Positions 1 to 11,853 are shown, numbered from the stretch's first letter. The stretch: 64,000 nucleotides of DNA from Streptomyces sp. NBC_01244 (GCF_035987325.1 NZ_CP108488.1:7378001-7442000), one strand, 5' to 3'. Made by a program: numbers and translations. Notes: generated by a model from the sequence alone, not told the origin.

Positions 1-332
1 TCGACCACCTCGGTGTCCCGGCCCACGTACCGGCGCAGCGCCGCGTCGGTCCCGGTGGCCAGGATCTTCCCGTCCCGGCCGACCGCGACGGCCCGCACGG
101 GCCCCCGGCGTTCGGTCCCGGTGACCCCCGTGAAAACCGAGGCGTTGCGGATCACCATCGCGGCCGAGTTGCGCCCGCCGGCGGGCGGGGCGGCGGGCGG
201 GGCGGCCGCCGCGGCGGGCCCCGCGCCCAGCAGGCCCGCCGCGCCCGCGGCTCCGGCGGCCGCGAGGAGCCCCCGGCGGGACAGGGGGGAGCGGCCGGAC
301 AGCGGGGACCGGGGGGAAGGGGAAGACTGCAT
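1..332 (-). CDS. Tat-exported amidohydrolase, N-terminal fragment
   Basis: The gene runs off the left edge; about 110 N-terminal residues are visible. It starts with a twin-arginine signal (SRRGLLAAAGAAG) and an Ala/Pro-rich linker. This leads into the first strands of an Amidohydro_3/YtcJ-type metal-dependent hydrolase (MVIRNASVFTG, then VAVGRDGKILATGT). These are the N-terminal beta strands that precede the metal-binding barrel. The ATG at 332 has GGAG just upstream. It is divergent from the LacI gene and shares the palindrome at 370-387, so that regulator may control it. The metal ligands lie outside the window, so substrate and activity cannot be judged. Confidence 0.8.
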   Translation of the reverse strand, partial: MQSSPSPRSPLSGRSPLSRRGLLAAAGAAGAAGLLGAGPAAAAAPPAAPPAGGRNSAAMVIRNASVFTGVTGTERRGPVRAVAVGRDGKILATGTDAALRRYVGRDTEVV

Positions 333-369
333 GCACACTCCAAAACGTTGGCGTGGCCAGGAGGCTGTT

Positions 370-387
370 TGGTTAAGGGCTTAACCA
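370..387. promoter_or_regulatory. 18-bp palindrome, candidate LacI operator
   Basis: TGGTTAAG-GG-CTTAACCA has perfect 8-bp arms. It lies in the 132-bp gap between the divergent amidohydrolase and LacI-family genes. Symmetric operators of this size are typical for LacI proteins, which often bind next to their own gene. Binding is inferred. Confidence 0.55.
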
Positions 388-464
388 GAAGCCGCCTCCG
401 GCGACGAAATCCGTACGATGGCGCCGTGCCCGCCCCCCTTCTTCACGCATCAGGACATGTCCCG

Positions 465-1538
465 ATGCCTCCGCCCGCGCCGGTTCCCGGTCCGACCCTC
501 GCCGACATCGCCCGCGCCGCCGAGGTCTCCACCGCGACCGTCTCCCACGCGCTCAACGGCACCGGCCGCCTCGGCGAGTCCACCCGCCGCCGGGTGCGCG
601 AGGTCGCCGGGGCCCTCGGCTACGGAGCCCGGCGCGGCCCGCACAACCGCAGCCTGGGCATCGCGGTGACCACGTACGCGGGCTTCGCCTGGGACTTCGC
701 CCGGATCGCCTACTACGCCCGGTTGCTCATCGCCGCCACCTCGGCGGCGCACGCCCACGGCTACGCCCTGACCACGCTGCCCGCCGACCGGGGCGCCGAG
801 CCGCTGTGGCACACCCTGGCCGTGGACGGGATGCTGCTGCTCGACAGCCCGGCCGACGACCCGGTGCTGCGCGCACTGCGGGCGCGGGGGCTGCCGGTGG
901 TCTTCGACGGGCCTCCGGCCGATCCGCGGCCGGGCGACGTATGGGTGGACAACGACCACACCGCCACCACCCGCGAGGTGCTGGACCACCTGGAGGCCTC
1001 CGGGGCCCGGCGGATCGCGCTGCACGCGGGCTACGGCCGCGAGTTCTACACCGGGGCCGTCACGTCAGCCTATGAACACTGGTGCGCCGAGCGGCGCCGG
1101 ACCCCGCTCGTGATCCCCTTCGACCCCAATGACGACGCCGGACACGCCTTCGACTCCGCCTTCGCGGGGCCGGACGGGCGGCACCGGCCGGACCGGCCCG
1201 ACGCCGTCTACTGCGTGTACGACCCGGGGGGCCGGCAGGTGCTGGCCGCAGCCGCGCGCCACGGCATCGCCATCCCCGGCGCCGCCCCCGGCGCCGGACC
1301 GGCCGCGGGTCCGGGGGAGAAGGGCCTGCTGCTGGTCTGTGCCAGTGAGGACCCGGCGTACGCCGAGAACGAACCTGCCGTGACCACCGTCACCTTCGAT
1401 CCCGAGCGGATTGCCGAAACGGCGGTTTCGTCCCTGGTCAAGCTCATCGAATCCGGACATGCGGAATCCACTGGTCGGCTGACGGTACCGGCGGGCCTGA
1501 GGGTGCGTGCCTCGTCCCGCGCCCCCGGCATGTACTAG
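465..1538 (+). CDS. LacI/GalR-family transcriptional regulator
   Basis: This is a sugar-type repressor of 357 residues. An N-terminal helix-turn-helix (TLADIARAAEVSTATVSHALNG, about residues 11-32) is followed by the hinge and a periplasmic-binding-protein-like effector domain. I chose ATG 465 because AGGA sits at 452-455. GTG 426 is a real alternative: TACGAT at 414-419 followed six bases later by GTG is the leaderless pattern common in Streptomyces, and would add 13 residues. The gene is divergent from an exported amidohydrolase, which is its most likely target. The effector is unknown. Confidence 0.85.
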   Translation: MPPPAPVPGPTLADIARAAEVSTATVSHALNGTGRLGESTRRRVREVAGALGYGARRGPHNRSLGIAVTTYAGFAWDFARIAYYARLLIAATSAAHAHGYALTTLPADRGAEPLWHTLAVDGMLLLDSPADDPVLRALRARGLPVVFDGPPADPRPGDVWVDNDHTATTREVLDHLEASGARRIALHAGYGREFYTGAVTSAYEHWCAERRRTPLVIPFDPNDDAGHAFDSAFAGPDGRHRPDRPDAVYCVYDPGGRQVLAAAARHGIAIPGAAPGAGPAAGPGEKGLLLVCASEDPAYAENEPAVTTVTFDPERIAETAVSSLVKLIESGHAESTGRLTVPAGLRVRASSRAPGMY

Positions 1539-1541
1539 AGT

Positions 1542-1559
1542 TATCTCGACATCGAGATA
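1542..1559. promoter_or_regulatory. 18-bp inverted repeat upstream of acnA
   Basis: TATCTCGA-CA-TCGAGATA lies just after the LacI stop and about 130 bp before the acnA start. Perfect 8-bp arms with a 2-nt centre suggest a dimeric repressor site. I cannot name the protein. Confidence 0.5.
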
Positions 1560-1602
1560 TCTGCCCCGGACGTGCCGCAGCCGCCCCGTTGGTAAGGGTT
1601 AC

Positions 1603-4407
<2,805 letters not shown>

Positions 4408-4423
4408 GCGCATACCGGCACCA

Positions 4424-4461
4424 AAGGGCCGTACCTCCGTTAAGGGGGTACGGCCCTTCCG
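4424..4461 (+). terminator. acnA terminator
   Basis: A perfect 12-bp stem (AAGGGCCGTACC with GGTACGGCCCTT) and an 11-nt loop, followed by CCGTTT, starts 17 bp after the acnA stop. Between here and 4563 I see no gene or further clear signal. Confidence 0.85.
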
Positions 4462-4546
4462 TTTCTGCGGGCGGCTCCGACGGTCCGGCTCAGGTGACGG
4501 TGAGGTCTCAACTCGGAAAAGTAGGGGCCCATACCGGTACATGATC

Positions 4547-4579
4547 TTGCTCACAGGAGCGGAAGTGGACTATACCTGT
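4547..4579 (+). promoter_or_regulatory. Candidate ngcE promoter with DasR (dre-like) site
   Basis: AGTGGACTATACCTGT at 4564-4579 matches about 13 of 16 positions of the DasR responsive element (A[GC]TGGTCTAGACCA[GC]T). It overlaps a possible promoter, TTGCTC at 4547-4552 and TATACC at 4571-4576 with an 18-bp spacer. DasR is the GntR-family N-acetylglucosamine repressor that controls chitin uptake genes. The site sits 134 bp before ngcE, as expected if DasR blocks transcription. Confidence 0.6.
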
Positions 4580-4712
4580 GCCCGTCCGGGTCACCGCGAA
4601 ACGAGCGGCTCCGGGCGGGGGGATGGCGGGGACCTGCGGTGATGTCCGCTGGGCGGCAGCAGTCGCACTTTCCTTCCTCCTTCACACTCCTGACGAAGGC
4701 GAGGACTTGAGC

Positions 4713-6164
4713 ATGGGATCCACCTCCGCCCACGGCGAGAACAGCAACGGTGAGGGCTTCGGCCGCCGGGACCTGATCAAGCGCTCCGCGGCACTCGGCC
4801 TCATCGCGGTTCCGACGATGAGCTTCCTGTCCGCGTGCGCCTCCGGCTCCGACGAGACGACCAAGGGCAACGAGTCCAAGGTGGCCGTCACCAAGGAGAA
4901 CCCGTTCGGCGTCGCCAAGGGCGGCAAGCTCGACGTGGTCGTCTTCAAGGGCGGCTACGGCGACGACTACGCCAAGGCCTGGGAAGCGGCGTTCGACAAG
5001 AAGTGGGGCACCACTTCCTCGCACCTCTCCACCCAGGAGATCACCTCCAAGCTCCAGCCGCGCTTCAACGGCGGCAACCCGCCGGACGTCGTCGACGACT
5101 CGGGCGCGCAGCAGATCAAGCTGGACGTGCTCGCCAAGGGCAACCAGCTCGCCGACCTCACCGTGGTGCTCGACGCCCCGTCGCTCGACGACCCGACCAA
5201 GAAGGTCCGGGACACGCTGATGCCCGGGACCATCGAAGGCGGCATGATCGGCGGCAAGTTCGTCGCGCTGCAGTACGTCTACACCGTCTGGGGCCTGTGG
5301 TACTCGGGCAAGCTCTTCAAGGAGAAGGGCTGGACCGCGCCGAAGACCTGGCCCGAGTTCATGGACATCTGCCAGAAGGCCAAGGCGGCCGGCATCGGCG
5401 GACTGGCCCACCAGGGCAAGTACCCGTACTACATCAACGTCGCCATCATGGACCTGATCGCCAAGAAGGGCGGCCTGGATGCCATGAAGGCGATCGACAA
5501 CCTGGAGCCGAACGCCTTCGCGAACAACCCGGTGGCGCTCGAGGCGGTCGAGGCGATCTACGAGATCGTCGAGAAGGACCTGCTGATGGCCGGCACCAAC
5601 GGCCTGACGCACACCGAGTCCCAGACCCAGTGGAACCAGGGCAAGGCCGCCTTCATCACCTCCGGCTCCTGGCTGGAGAACGAGCAGCTCAAGCAGACCC
5701 CGGACGACTTCGACATGCAGTTCCTGCCGATGCCGGTGCTGCCCGGGTCCAAGCTGCCCTTCGAGGCCATCCGCGCCGGCGCCGGCGAGCCCTTCATCGT
5801 CCCGGAGAAGGCCGCGAACAAGGCCGGCGGCCTGGAGTTCCTCCGTTCCATGCTGTCGCGCGAGTGGTCCACCCTCTTCGCCCAGCAGGCCAACTCCCTC
5901 ACCGTCCTCAAGGACGGCGTGGACCCGGCGGTCAAGCTCCGCCCGGGTACCCAGTCGGCCGTCACGGCGCTCAAGGCGGCCGGGGACAACACCTTCAACT
6001 ACCGCTACGGCGACTGGTACAGCGAGATGGGTACCGAGCTGGAGAACGCGTCCAATGAGCTGATGGCCAAGCGCATCCAGCCCAAGGAATGGATCAAGCG
6101 GGCCCAGGCTGCGGTAGACAAGGCCACGAAGGACCCGAACGCCAAGAACAACAAGCGCAGCTGA
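4713..6164 (+). CDS. ngcE: Sugar ABC transporter substrate-binding lipoprotein, NgcE-like
   Basis: Captures N-acetylglucosamine or N,N'-diacetylchitobiose outside the membrane for import. It is a 483-residue SBP_bac_1 protein with a Tat-type signal (GRRDLIKRSAALG) that ends in a lipobox (LSAC), so it should be a Tat-exported lipoprotein. ATG 4713 is preceded by GAGG at 4701-4704; an in-frame TTG at 4707 is possible. It leads the ngcEFG operon. The name rests on family resemblance, on synteny with S. coelicolor SCO6005-6007 from memory, and on the dre-like site upstream. Confidence 0.88.
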   Translation: MGSTSAHGENSNGEGFGRRDLIKRSAALGLIAVPTMSFLSACASGSDETTKGNESKVAVTKENPFGVAKGGKLDVVVFKGGYGDDYAKAWEAAFDKKWGTTSSHLSTQEITSKLQPRFNGGNPPDVVDDSGAQQIKLDVLAKGNQLADLTVVLDAPSLDDPTKKVRDTLMPGTIEGGMIGGKFVALQYVYTVWGLWYSGKLFKEKGWTAPKTWPEFMDICQKAKAAGIGGLAHQGKYPYYINVAIMDLIAKKGGLDAMKAIDNLEPNAFANNPVALEAVEAIYEIVEKDLLMAGTNGLTHTESQTQWNQGKAAFITSGSWLENEQLKQTPDDFDMQFLPMPVLPGSKLPFEAIRAGAGEPFIVPEKAANKAGGLEFLRSMLSREWSTLFAQQANSLTVLKDGVDPAVKLRPGTQSAVTALKAAGDNTFNYRYGDWYSEMGTELENASNELMAKRIQPKEWIKRAQAAVDKATKDPNAKNNKRS

Positions 6165-6207
6165 CACCGCGTCCACCGGGCACCCGGAAACACCAGGGAC
6201 GGACACC

Positions 6208-7152
6208 ATGAGCCACGTAGCAAACAGCAAGGGGCGGGGCGGCTTCATCGCCGGCTTCCTCATCCTGCCCCTCGCGTTGTACCTGACCTTTGTCATCTGG
6301 CCGTACATTCAGACGTTCGGCTATTCCTTCACCAACTGGACGGGTCAGTCACCGACCTTCGACTTCGTCGGGCTGGACAACTACTCGGCCCTGATGAAGG
6401 ACGAGGTCTTCCGCGGCGCGCTGCTGCACAATCTGCTGCTCCTGGTGTTCGTCCCGGCGATCACCATCCTGATCTCCCTGTTCTTCGCCTTCATGCTGAA
6501 CGCCGGAGGGCGCAGCGGAGCCGGCGGAGTCCAGGGAGTGGCGGGCTCCGCCCTCTACAAGGTGATCTACTTCTTCCCGCAGGTCCTCTCCCTCGCCATC
6601 CTCGCGGTGCTCTTCGGAGCCGTGTACCGCAGCGACGAGGGAGGGCTGCTGAATGGATTCCTCACCAAACTGGGCCTGGTCGATCCGGCCCACCCCATCG
6701 AATGGCTCAACGAGCCGAACTTCGTCCTCTGGTGCCTGCTGCTCGTCGTGGTCTGGCACGGGGTCGGCTTCTACCTCGTCCTCTTCTCGGCCGCCATGCA
6801 GTCGATCCCCAAGGACATCTACGAAGCCGCCCTGCTCGACGGCGCGAAGCGCGCCCAGACCTTCTTCAAGGTCACGCTGCCCCTGCTGTGGGACTCTGTA
6901 CAGACTTCCGCGGTCTATCTGGGCATCGCCGCGATGGACATGTTCGTCCTCGTGTCGACCATGACCTCGGGCCAGTTCGGCGGCGGACCGGACCACCACA
7001 GCGAGGTCATGGCGACGGTGCTGATGCGTAACTTCCTCTACTTCGGCAAGGCCGGCTACGCCTGCGCCATGGGGGTCGTGATGCTCGTCCTCACCCTGAT
7101 CCTCTCCGCCATCACGCTGCGGGCCACTCGCCGCGAGCACGTCGAGTTCTAG
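6208..7152 (+). CDS. ngcF: Sugar ABC transporter permease, NgcF-like
   Basis: This is the first membrane subunit of the importer: 314 residues with about six hydrophobic segments. The EAA loop that contacts the ATPase is clear (YEAALLDGAKRAQTFFKVTLPLL, about residues 208-230, MalF type). It starts 43 bp after ngcE with GGGACGGA upstream. Together with NgcG it forms the channel. Confidence 0.9.
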   Translation: MSHVANSKGRGGFIAGFLILPLALYLTFVIWPYIQTFGYSFTNWTGQSPTFDFVGLDNYSALMKDEVFRGALLHNLLLLVFVPAITILISLFFAFMLNAGGRSGAGGVQGVAGSALYKVIYFFPQVLSLAILAVLFGAVYRSDEGGLLNGFLTKLGLVDPAHPIEWLNEPNFVLWCLLLVVVWHGVGFYLVLFSAAMQSIPKDIYEAALLDGAKRAQTFFKVTLPLLWDSVQTSAVYLGIAAMDMFVLVSTMTSGQFGGGPDHHSEVMATVLMRNFLYFGKAGYACAMGVVMLVLTLILSAITLRATRREHVEF

Positions 7153-7164
7153 CGGGAGACCACG

Positions 7165-8094
7165 ATGACCACTGTGATCAAAGCACCGGGCGAGGCGGCG
7201 GCCGAGAAGCGCGCCTCCGCCACCGGGCACCCCCGCGGGAAGCGCAAGAGCGGTTCCGACGGCATGGTCCTCAACGTCTTCTCGCACGGTTTCCTCGCCG
7301 TGTGGGGGATAATGATCATCCTGCCCCTCATCTGGCTGGTGCTCGGATCGTTCAAGACCGACGTGCAGATCGGCGAGTCGGCCCTGAGCTGGCCGGCCAA
7401 CTGGCACTTCGACGCCTTCCCCCGCGCCTGGGACAAGGGCATCGGCAGCTACTTCGCCAACACCCTCATCGTGATGGTGTTCTCGGTTCCGCTGACGATG
7501 CTGCTCGGCTCGATGGCCGCGTACGTCCTGGCCCGCTACCCCTTCCGGGGCAACCGGCCGATCTACTACTTCTTCGTCAGCGGGGCCATGTTCCCGGTCT
7601 TCCTGGCGCTCGTCCCGCTGTTCTTCATGGTGAAGCGGCTGGACATGCTCAACACGTTCCAGGGTCTGATCCTGGTGTACGTGGCGTACTCGATGCCGTT
7701 CACCGTCTTCTTCATGCACTCGTTCTTCAGGACGCTGCCGACGGCCGTGCACGAGGCCGCCGTGATCGACGGGGCCTCCCACACCCGGATCTTCTTCCAG
7801 GTGATGATGCCGATGGCCAAGCCCGGCCTGATCAGCGTCGGGATATTCAATGTCCTGGGGCAGTGGAACCAGTACATCCTGCCGTCCGTGCTGATGCAGC
7901 CGCAGACCGGATCGGACCCCGAGCGCTACATGCTCACCCAGGGCCTGATCCAGCTGCAGTACCAGATGGGCTACGAGACGGACCTGCCGGTGCTGTTCGC
8001 CGGTGTGACCATCGCGATGATCCCGATGCTGGTGGTCTACCTGTCCTTCCAGCGGCAGATCCAGGCGGGACTGACCTCCGCCACGCTCAAGTAG
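7165..8094 (+). CDS. ngcG: Sugar ABC transporter permease, NgcG-like
   Basis: This is the second membrane subunit: 309 residues, MalG type, with an EAA loop (HEAAVIDGASHTRIFFQVMMP, about residues 195-215). It starts 12 bp after ngcF with GGGAG upstream. No ATPase gene follows. In streptomycetes the shared ATPase MsiK, encoded elsewhere, energises such importers, so its absence is normal. Confidence 0.9.
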   Translation: MTTVIKAPGEAAAEKRASATGHPRGKRKSGSDGMVLNVFSHGFLAVWGIMIILPLIWLVLGSFKTDVQIGESALSWPANWHFDAFPRAWDKGIGSYFANTLIVMVFSVPLTMLLGSMAAYVLARYPFRGNRPIYYFFVSGAMFPVFLALVPLFFMVKRLDMLNTFQGLILVYVAYSMPFTVFFMHSFFRTLPTAVHEAAVIDGASHTRIFFQVMMPMAKPGLISVGIFNVLGQWNQYILPSVLMQPQTGSDPERYMLTQGLIQLQYQMGYETDLPVLFAGVTIAMIPMLVVYLSFQRQIQAGLTSATLK

Positions 8095-8096
8095 CG

Positions 8097-8117
8097 CCTC
8101 CGCTCACGCAGCGGAGG
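8097..8117. terminator. Bidirectional terminator, ngcG / mgtC
   Basis: CCTCCGCT and AGCGGAGG form a perfect 8-bp stem around CACGC. It starts 3 bp after the ngcG stop and includes the stop codon of the convergent mgtC gene, so it can serve both strands. Confidence 0.65.
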
Positions 8118-8829
8118 GGTCGGGCACGACCGACCAGCTGACCGCCGAGACGGAGGGGTCGAGAGAGAGGTTGCTGACGGCTTCCTCGAGCATCCGGCCC
8201 CCCTCGCCCTCGGCGGTCAGCAGCGCGGACACCGTCACCAGGCCGGCCTCCGGGCCGTCCTGGCTGCGGATCGAGCGCAGCTGGTAGCCCGGCCGGCCCA
8301 GCGCGTCGACCAGCCGGTGGCGGATGTGGGCCTCCTCCGCCTCCAGGCACACGGCCTCGAAGTGGAAGTCGGTGGCCACCTCGGCCCCGCCCCCCGGCTC
8401 GCGGTCCATCCGCCGGCCCAGCGGGCGCAGCAGGAGGTTCGCCCCCACCACGCCCACCGTGCCGCAGGCCGCCAGGACGAACATCCCGGTGCCCGCGAGG
8501 CAGCCCACGGCCGCCGAACACCACAGGGTGGCGGCCGTGTTCAGGCCCCGGACGCTCAGTCCGTCGCGCATGATCACGCCGGCGCCCAGGAAGCCGATCC
8601 CCGAGACGATCTGGGCGGCGACCCGCGAGCCGTCGTACTGGACCTCCGAGACCTCGCTCATGAACCCGTACTGCGAGAGCAGTACGAACAGCGCGGCCCC
8701 GCCCGCCACCAGGGCGTTGGTCCGCAGGCCCGCCATCCGGGCCCGCCACTGCCGTTCCAGACCGATGGCCGCCCCGAATCCGAGCGCCGCGACCAGGTGC
8801 CCGGCCATCTCCCATTCGGTGAGCATCAT
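8104..8829 (-). CDS. mgtC: MgtC/SapB-family membrane protein
   Basis: A 241-residue integral membrane protein. The MgtC signature is clear: AIGLERQWRARMAGLRTNALVAGG, then VSGIGFLGAGVIMRDG and GLNTAATLW. A soluble ACT-like C-terminal domain follows from about residue 150. MgtC proteins support growth at low Mg2+ and modulate membrane ATPases; they are not transporters themselves. It lies 48 bp downstream of mgtA on the same strand, so the pair is probably one Mg2+-responsive operon. ATG 8829 and ATG 8826 are both possible. Confidence 0.9.
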   Translation of the reverse strand: MMLTEWEMAGHLVAALGFGAAIGLERQWRARMAGLRTNALVAGGAALFVLLSQYGFMSEVSEVQYDGSRVAAQIVSGIGFLGAGVIMRDGLSVRGLNTAATLWCSAAVGCLAGTGMFVLAACGTVGVVGANLLLRPLGRRMDREPGGGAEVATDFHFEAVCLEAEEAHIRHRLVDALGRPGYQLRSIRSQDGPEAGLVTVSALLTAEGEGGRMLEEAVSNLSLDPSVSAVSWSVVPDPSAA

Positions 8830-8877
8830 CGGCCTTCTCCCTTCTCCTCTTCGTGTCTTCTCTTCGTGCGGGCTTTC

Positions 8878-11598
8878 TCAGAGCCAGGTGCCGAACTTGC
8901 GGATGTACACGGTCTTCAGCAGCTGCGTGAGCGTGCAGTACGCCAGCAGTACGCCGATCAGCCACGGGAAGTAGCTCGCCGGCAGGGGTACGAAGCCCAG
9001 TGAGGAGGCCAGCGGCGAGAAGGGCAGGAAGAGCCCGGTCAGCACCGCGAGGACGGTCATCACCATCACCGGCCAGGAGGCCCGCGACTGGATGAAGGGG
9101 ATCTTGCGGGTGCGGATCATGTGGACGACCAGGGTCTGCGAGAGCAGGCCCTCGATGAACCAGCCGGACTGGAAGAGCGCCGCGTGCGCCTCGGTGTTCG
9201 CGGCGAACACGTTCCACATGATGACGAACATCGCGATGTCGAAGATCGAGCTGATCGGGCCGATGCAGAGCATGAACCGGCCGATGCCCTTGGCGTCCCA
9301 GTTGCGGGGCTTGCGCAGGTACTCCTCGTCCATCCGGTCCCAGGGGGTGGCCAGCTGGGCGATGTCGTAGACCAGGTTCTGCACCAGCAGCATGATCGCC
9401 ACCATCGGCTGGAAGGGGATGAAGGCGCTCGCCACCAGCACGGAGAAGACGTTGCCGAAGTTGGAACTGGCCGTCATCTTGATGTACTTGATCGTGTTGC
9501 CGAAGGTGGTCCGGCCCTGGATCACGCCCTGCTCCAGGACGGTCAGGTCCTTCTCCAGCAGGATGATGTCGGCGGACTCCTTGGCGATGTCCACGGCGGT
9601 GTCCACCGAGATGCCGACGTCCGCGTCGCGCAGCGCGGCCGCGTCGTTGATGCCGTCCCCGAGGAAGCCGACCGTGTGGCCGTCGGCCTGCAGGGCCCGT
9701 ACGATCCGGGCCTTCTGGACCGGGTTGATCTTGGCGAAGACCGTCGTACGGGCGGCCAGCGCGCGCAGTCCGGCGTCGTCGAGGGCGTCGATCTCGGTGC
9801 CGCCCACGACGTGTCCGACCGTGAGACCGACATCGGCGCAGACCCGGGCGGCGACGAGCTCGTTGTCGCCGGTGACCACCTTGACCGCGATGCCCTTGTC
9901 GGCGAGGCCCTGCAGGGCCCGGGCGGCGTCGGCCTTCGGCGGGTCGAGGAAGGCGAGGAAGCCGACCAGGGTCAGCCGGTCCTCGTCGGCGACCGTGTAG
10001 GTGTCGCGGGGGGTGGCCATCGTGCGGGTGGCGACGGCGAGGACGCGCAGGCCCTGGCGGTTGTTGTCCTCGGCGATGCGGGTGACGTGCCACCGGAGCT
10101 GTTCGGTCAGCTCGACCTTCTGCCCGCGGTCCGTCATGTGGGTGCACAGCGCGAGGACTTCCTCGACGGCGCCCTTGGTGATCATGACGTGCTCGGGCCG
10201 GCCGGAGCCGCCCACGATGCTGTTGCGGTTCAGGACCACGGACATCCGGCGCCGGGCGAAGTCGAAGGGGATCTCGTCGACCATCGAGAAACGGGCATCG
10301 ACGACAACCTCCTCGGCCTCGCCCACGCGGTCGATGACCGCCTGGTCCATCAGGTTCTTCAGGCCCGTCTGGAAGTGGGAGTTGAGGTAGCCGTACTCCA
10401 AGACCTCGTTGTCCTCGTCGCCGTGCACGTCGAGGTAGCGGTCCAGGACGATCCGGTCCTCGGTGAGGGTGCCGGTCTTGTCCGTGCAGAGCACGTCCAT
10501 GGCGCCCAGGTTCTGGATCGCGTTGAGCCGCTTGACGACGACCTTGCGCTTGGACATCGCCACGGCGCCGCGCGCCAGGTTGGCCGAGACCACCATCGGC
10601 AGCATCTCGGGGGTCAGGCCCACCGCCACCGCGATGCCGAGGAGGAAGGCGGCCTCCCAGTCGCCCTTGGTGAAGCCGTTGATCATGAAGACGACGGGGA
10701 CCATCACCAGCATGAAGCGGATCAGCAGGAAGCTGACCTTGCGCACACCGGTGTCGAAGTTGGTCTCCGGGCGTTCGCCGACCAGGGAGCCGGCCATCGA
10801 GCCGAAGTAGGTGTCGGAGCCCGTGGCGACGACGAGTCCGGTGGCGGTGCCGGAGGTCACCGAGGTGCCCATCAGGCAGAGGTTGTCGGCCTCGACGGGG
10901 TCGGTGGTCTCGTGCTGGCCGAGGTCGTCCGTGCGCGTGTCGGCCTTGGCGACCGGCAGGGACTCGCCCGACAGGGCGGCCTGGCCGACCATCAGGTCCT
11001 TGGAGGTGATGAGCCGCAGGTCGGCCGGGATCAGATCGCCGGCGGCCAGCTTGACCACGTCGCCCGGGACCACCTGGTCCATGGGGATCTCGAAGGTGGT
11101 GGGCCCGGAGCCGCTGCCGGCCCGGCGCTGCACCGCGCAGGTGGTGGTGACGAGCTGCTTGAGGGCGTCGGCCGCCCGGCCCGAGCGGTACTCCTGCCAG
11201 AAGCGCAGCACGCCGCTGATCCCGACCATCACCGAGAGGATGATGACGCCCGGGTCGGCGGGATCCTGCCAGTACATGACGGCCGCCAGGAAGACCAGGA
11301 CGGCGATGAAGGGGTTCGCGTACGCCTTCGCCAGCTGGACGTACCAGCGCGGGGCGCGCTCCTGGGCGATGACGTTGGAGCCGTGGCGCTCCAGGCGCAG
11401 CGCGGCCTCGGTGTGGGTGAGGCCGTTGCGGGAAGCGTCCGCTTCCTGCAGGACCCGGACGCCCGGGCGGGCGCTGATTGCGACGAGCCGCTCGCCGACG
11501 ACCCGGGTGCGGGCCTCCAGCTCGGCGGCCTTGCGCTCGCGGCGGGCCCGGCCCGGGGGTGCGAGCTTCGTGGGGGTACGAGGGGTGAGCATGGTCAT
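8878..11598 (-). CDS. mgtA: Magnesium-translocating P-type ATPase
   Basis: A 906-residue P3B-type ATPase that imports Mg2+ using ATP. It has the phosphorylation motif CTDKTGTLTED (Asp about residue 370), the actuator motif ALSGESLPV, the hinge GDGINDAAALRDADVG, and a C-terminal membrane block of about six helices. ATG 11598 is chosen because GGGAGG lies about 9 bases upstream; ATG 11592 also fits. The transcript has a long leader of about 300 bases or more with a small ORF and alternative hairpins, which suggests attenuation by Mg2+. The module sits between ngcG and rok7B7, which I recall as adjacent in S. coelicolor. Confidence 0.95.
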   Translation of the reverse strand: MTMLTPRTPTKLAPPGRARRERKAAELEARTRVVGERLVAISARPGVRVLQEADASRNGLTHTEAALRLERHGSNVIAQERAPRWYVQLAKAYANPFIAVLVFLAAVMYWQDPADPGVIILSVMVGISGVLRFWQEYRSGRAADALKQLVTTTCAVQRRAGSGSGPTTFEIPMDQVVPGDVVKLAAGDLIPADLRLITSKDLMVGQAALSGESLPVAKADTRTDDLGQHETTDPVEADNLCLMGTSVTSGTATGLVVATGSDTYFGSMAGSLVGERPETNFDTGVRKVSFLLIRFMLVMVPVVFMINGFTKGDWEAAFLLGIAVAVGLTPEMLPMVVSANLARGAVAMSKRKVVVKRLNAIQNLGAMDVLCTDKTGTLTEDRIVLDRYLDVHGDEDNEVLEYGYLNSHFQTGLKNLMDQAVIDRVGEAEEVVVDARFSMVDEIPFDFARRRMSVVLNRNSIVGGSGRPEHVMITKGAVEEVLALCTHMTDRGQKVELTEQLRWHVTRIAEDNNRQGLRVLAVATRTMATPRDTYTVADEDRLTLVGFLAFLDPPKADAARALQGLADKGIAVKVVTGDNELVAARVCADVGLTVGHVVGGTEIDALDDAGLRALAARTTVFAKINPVQKARIVRALQADGHTVGFLGDGINDAAALRDADVGISVDTAVDIAKESADIILLEKDLTVLEQGVIQGRTTFGNTIKYIKMTASSNFGNVFSVLVASAFIPFQPMVAIMLLVQNLVYDIAQLATPWDRMDEEYLRKPRNWDAKGIGRFMLCIGPISSIFDIAMFVIMWNVFAANTEAHAALFQSGWFIEGLLSQTLVVHMIRTRKIPFIQSRASWPVMVMTVLAVLTGLFLPFSPLASSLGFVPLPASYFPWLIGVLLAYCTLTQLLKTVYIRKFGTWL

Positions 11599-11695
11599 GG
11601 CAAAAACCTCCCTCCACGGCGTCCGGGCAGCGCGAAGCCGTTCGGTCACGTGGAGTGATCATGGGTCGGCGCGAGGTGGCACGTACGGCCACGGG

Positions 11696-11808
11696 GCACG
11701 CCGATGGGCATGGATGACGCACGCCTGGCGGAAGCGTCAGGGCGTGCGGAAGGGGTTACGAAGATGAATGCAGGAACGCACGGAGGCGGCGCGGGGCCGC
11801 GGGCGTGC
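11696..11808 (-). promoter_or_regulatory. mgtA leader with mutually exclusive hairpins
   Basis: Read on the minus strand, GCACGCC occurs at 11808-11802 and 11747-11741, and its complement GGCGTGC at 11725-11719 and 11702-11696. The inner pair makes a strong hairpin (11747-11719, GCACGCC(C)TG with CAGGCGTGC). Other pairings would break it. This four-arm layout is typical of attenuators. It lies between the leader ORF and mgtA. I saw no match to the conserved M-box core. Confidence 0.5.
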
Positions 11809-11853
11809 ACACTCGAAGAGAGACCGGCCGCTCAGTGAAGTAGCTCAGGGAGC

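Noticed and set aside
9121..11658. 845-codon frame opposite mgtA
   Set aside because: Antisense shadow without domains.
8087..11722. 1211-codon frame on the minus strand over mgtA and mgtC
   Set aside because: Arg/Pro/Gly-rich shadow in another frame of two genes with clear protein families.
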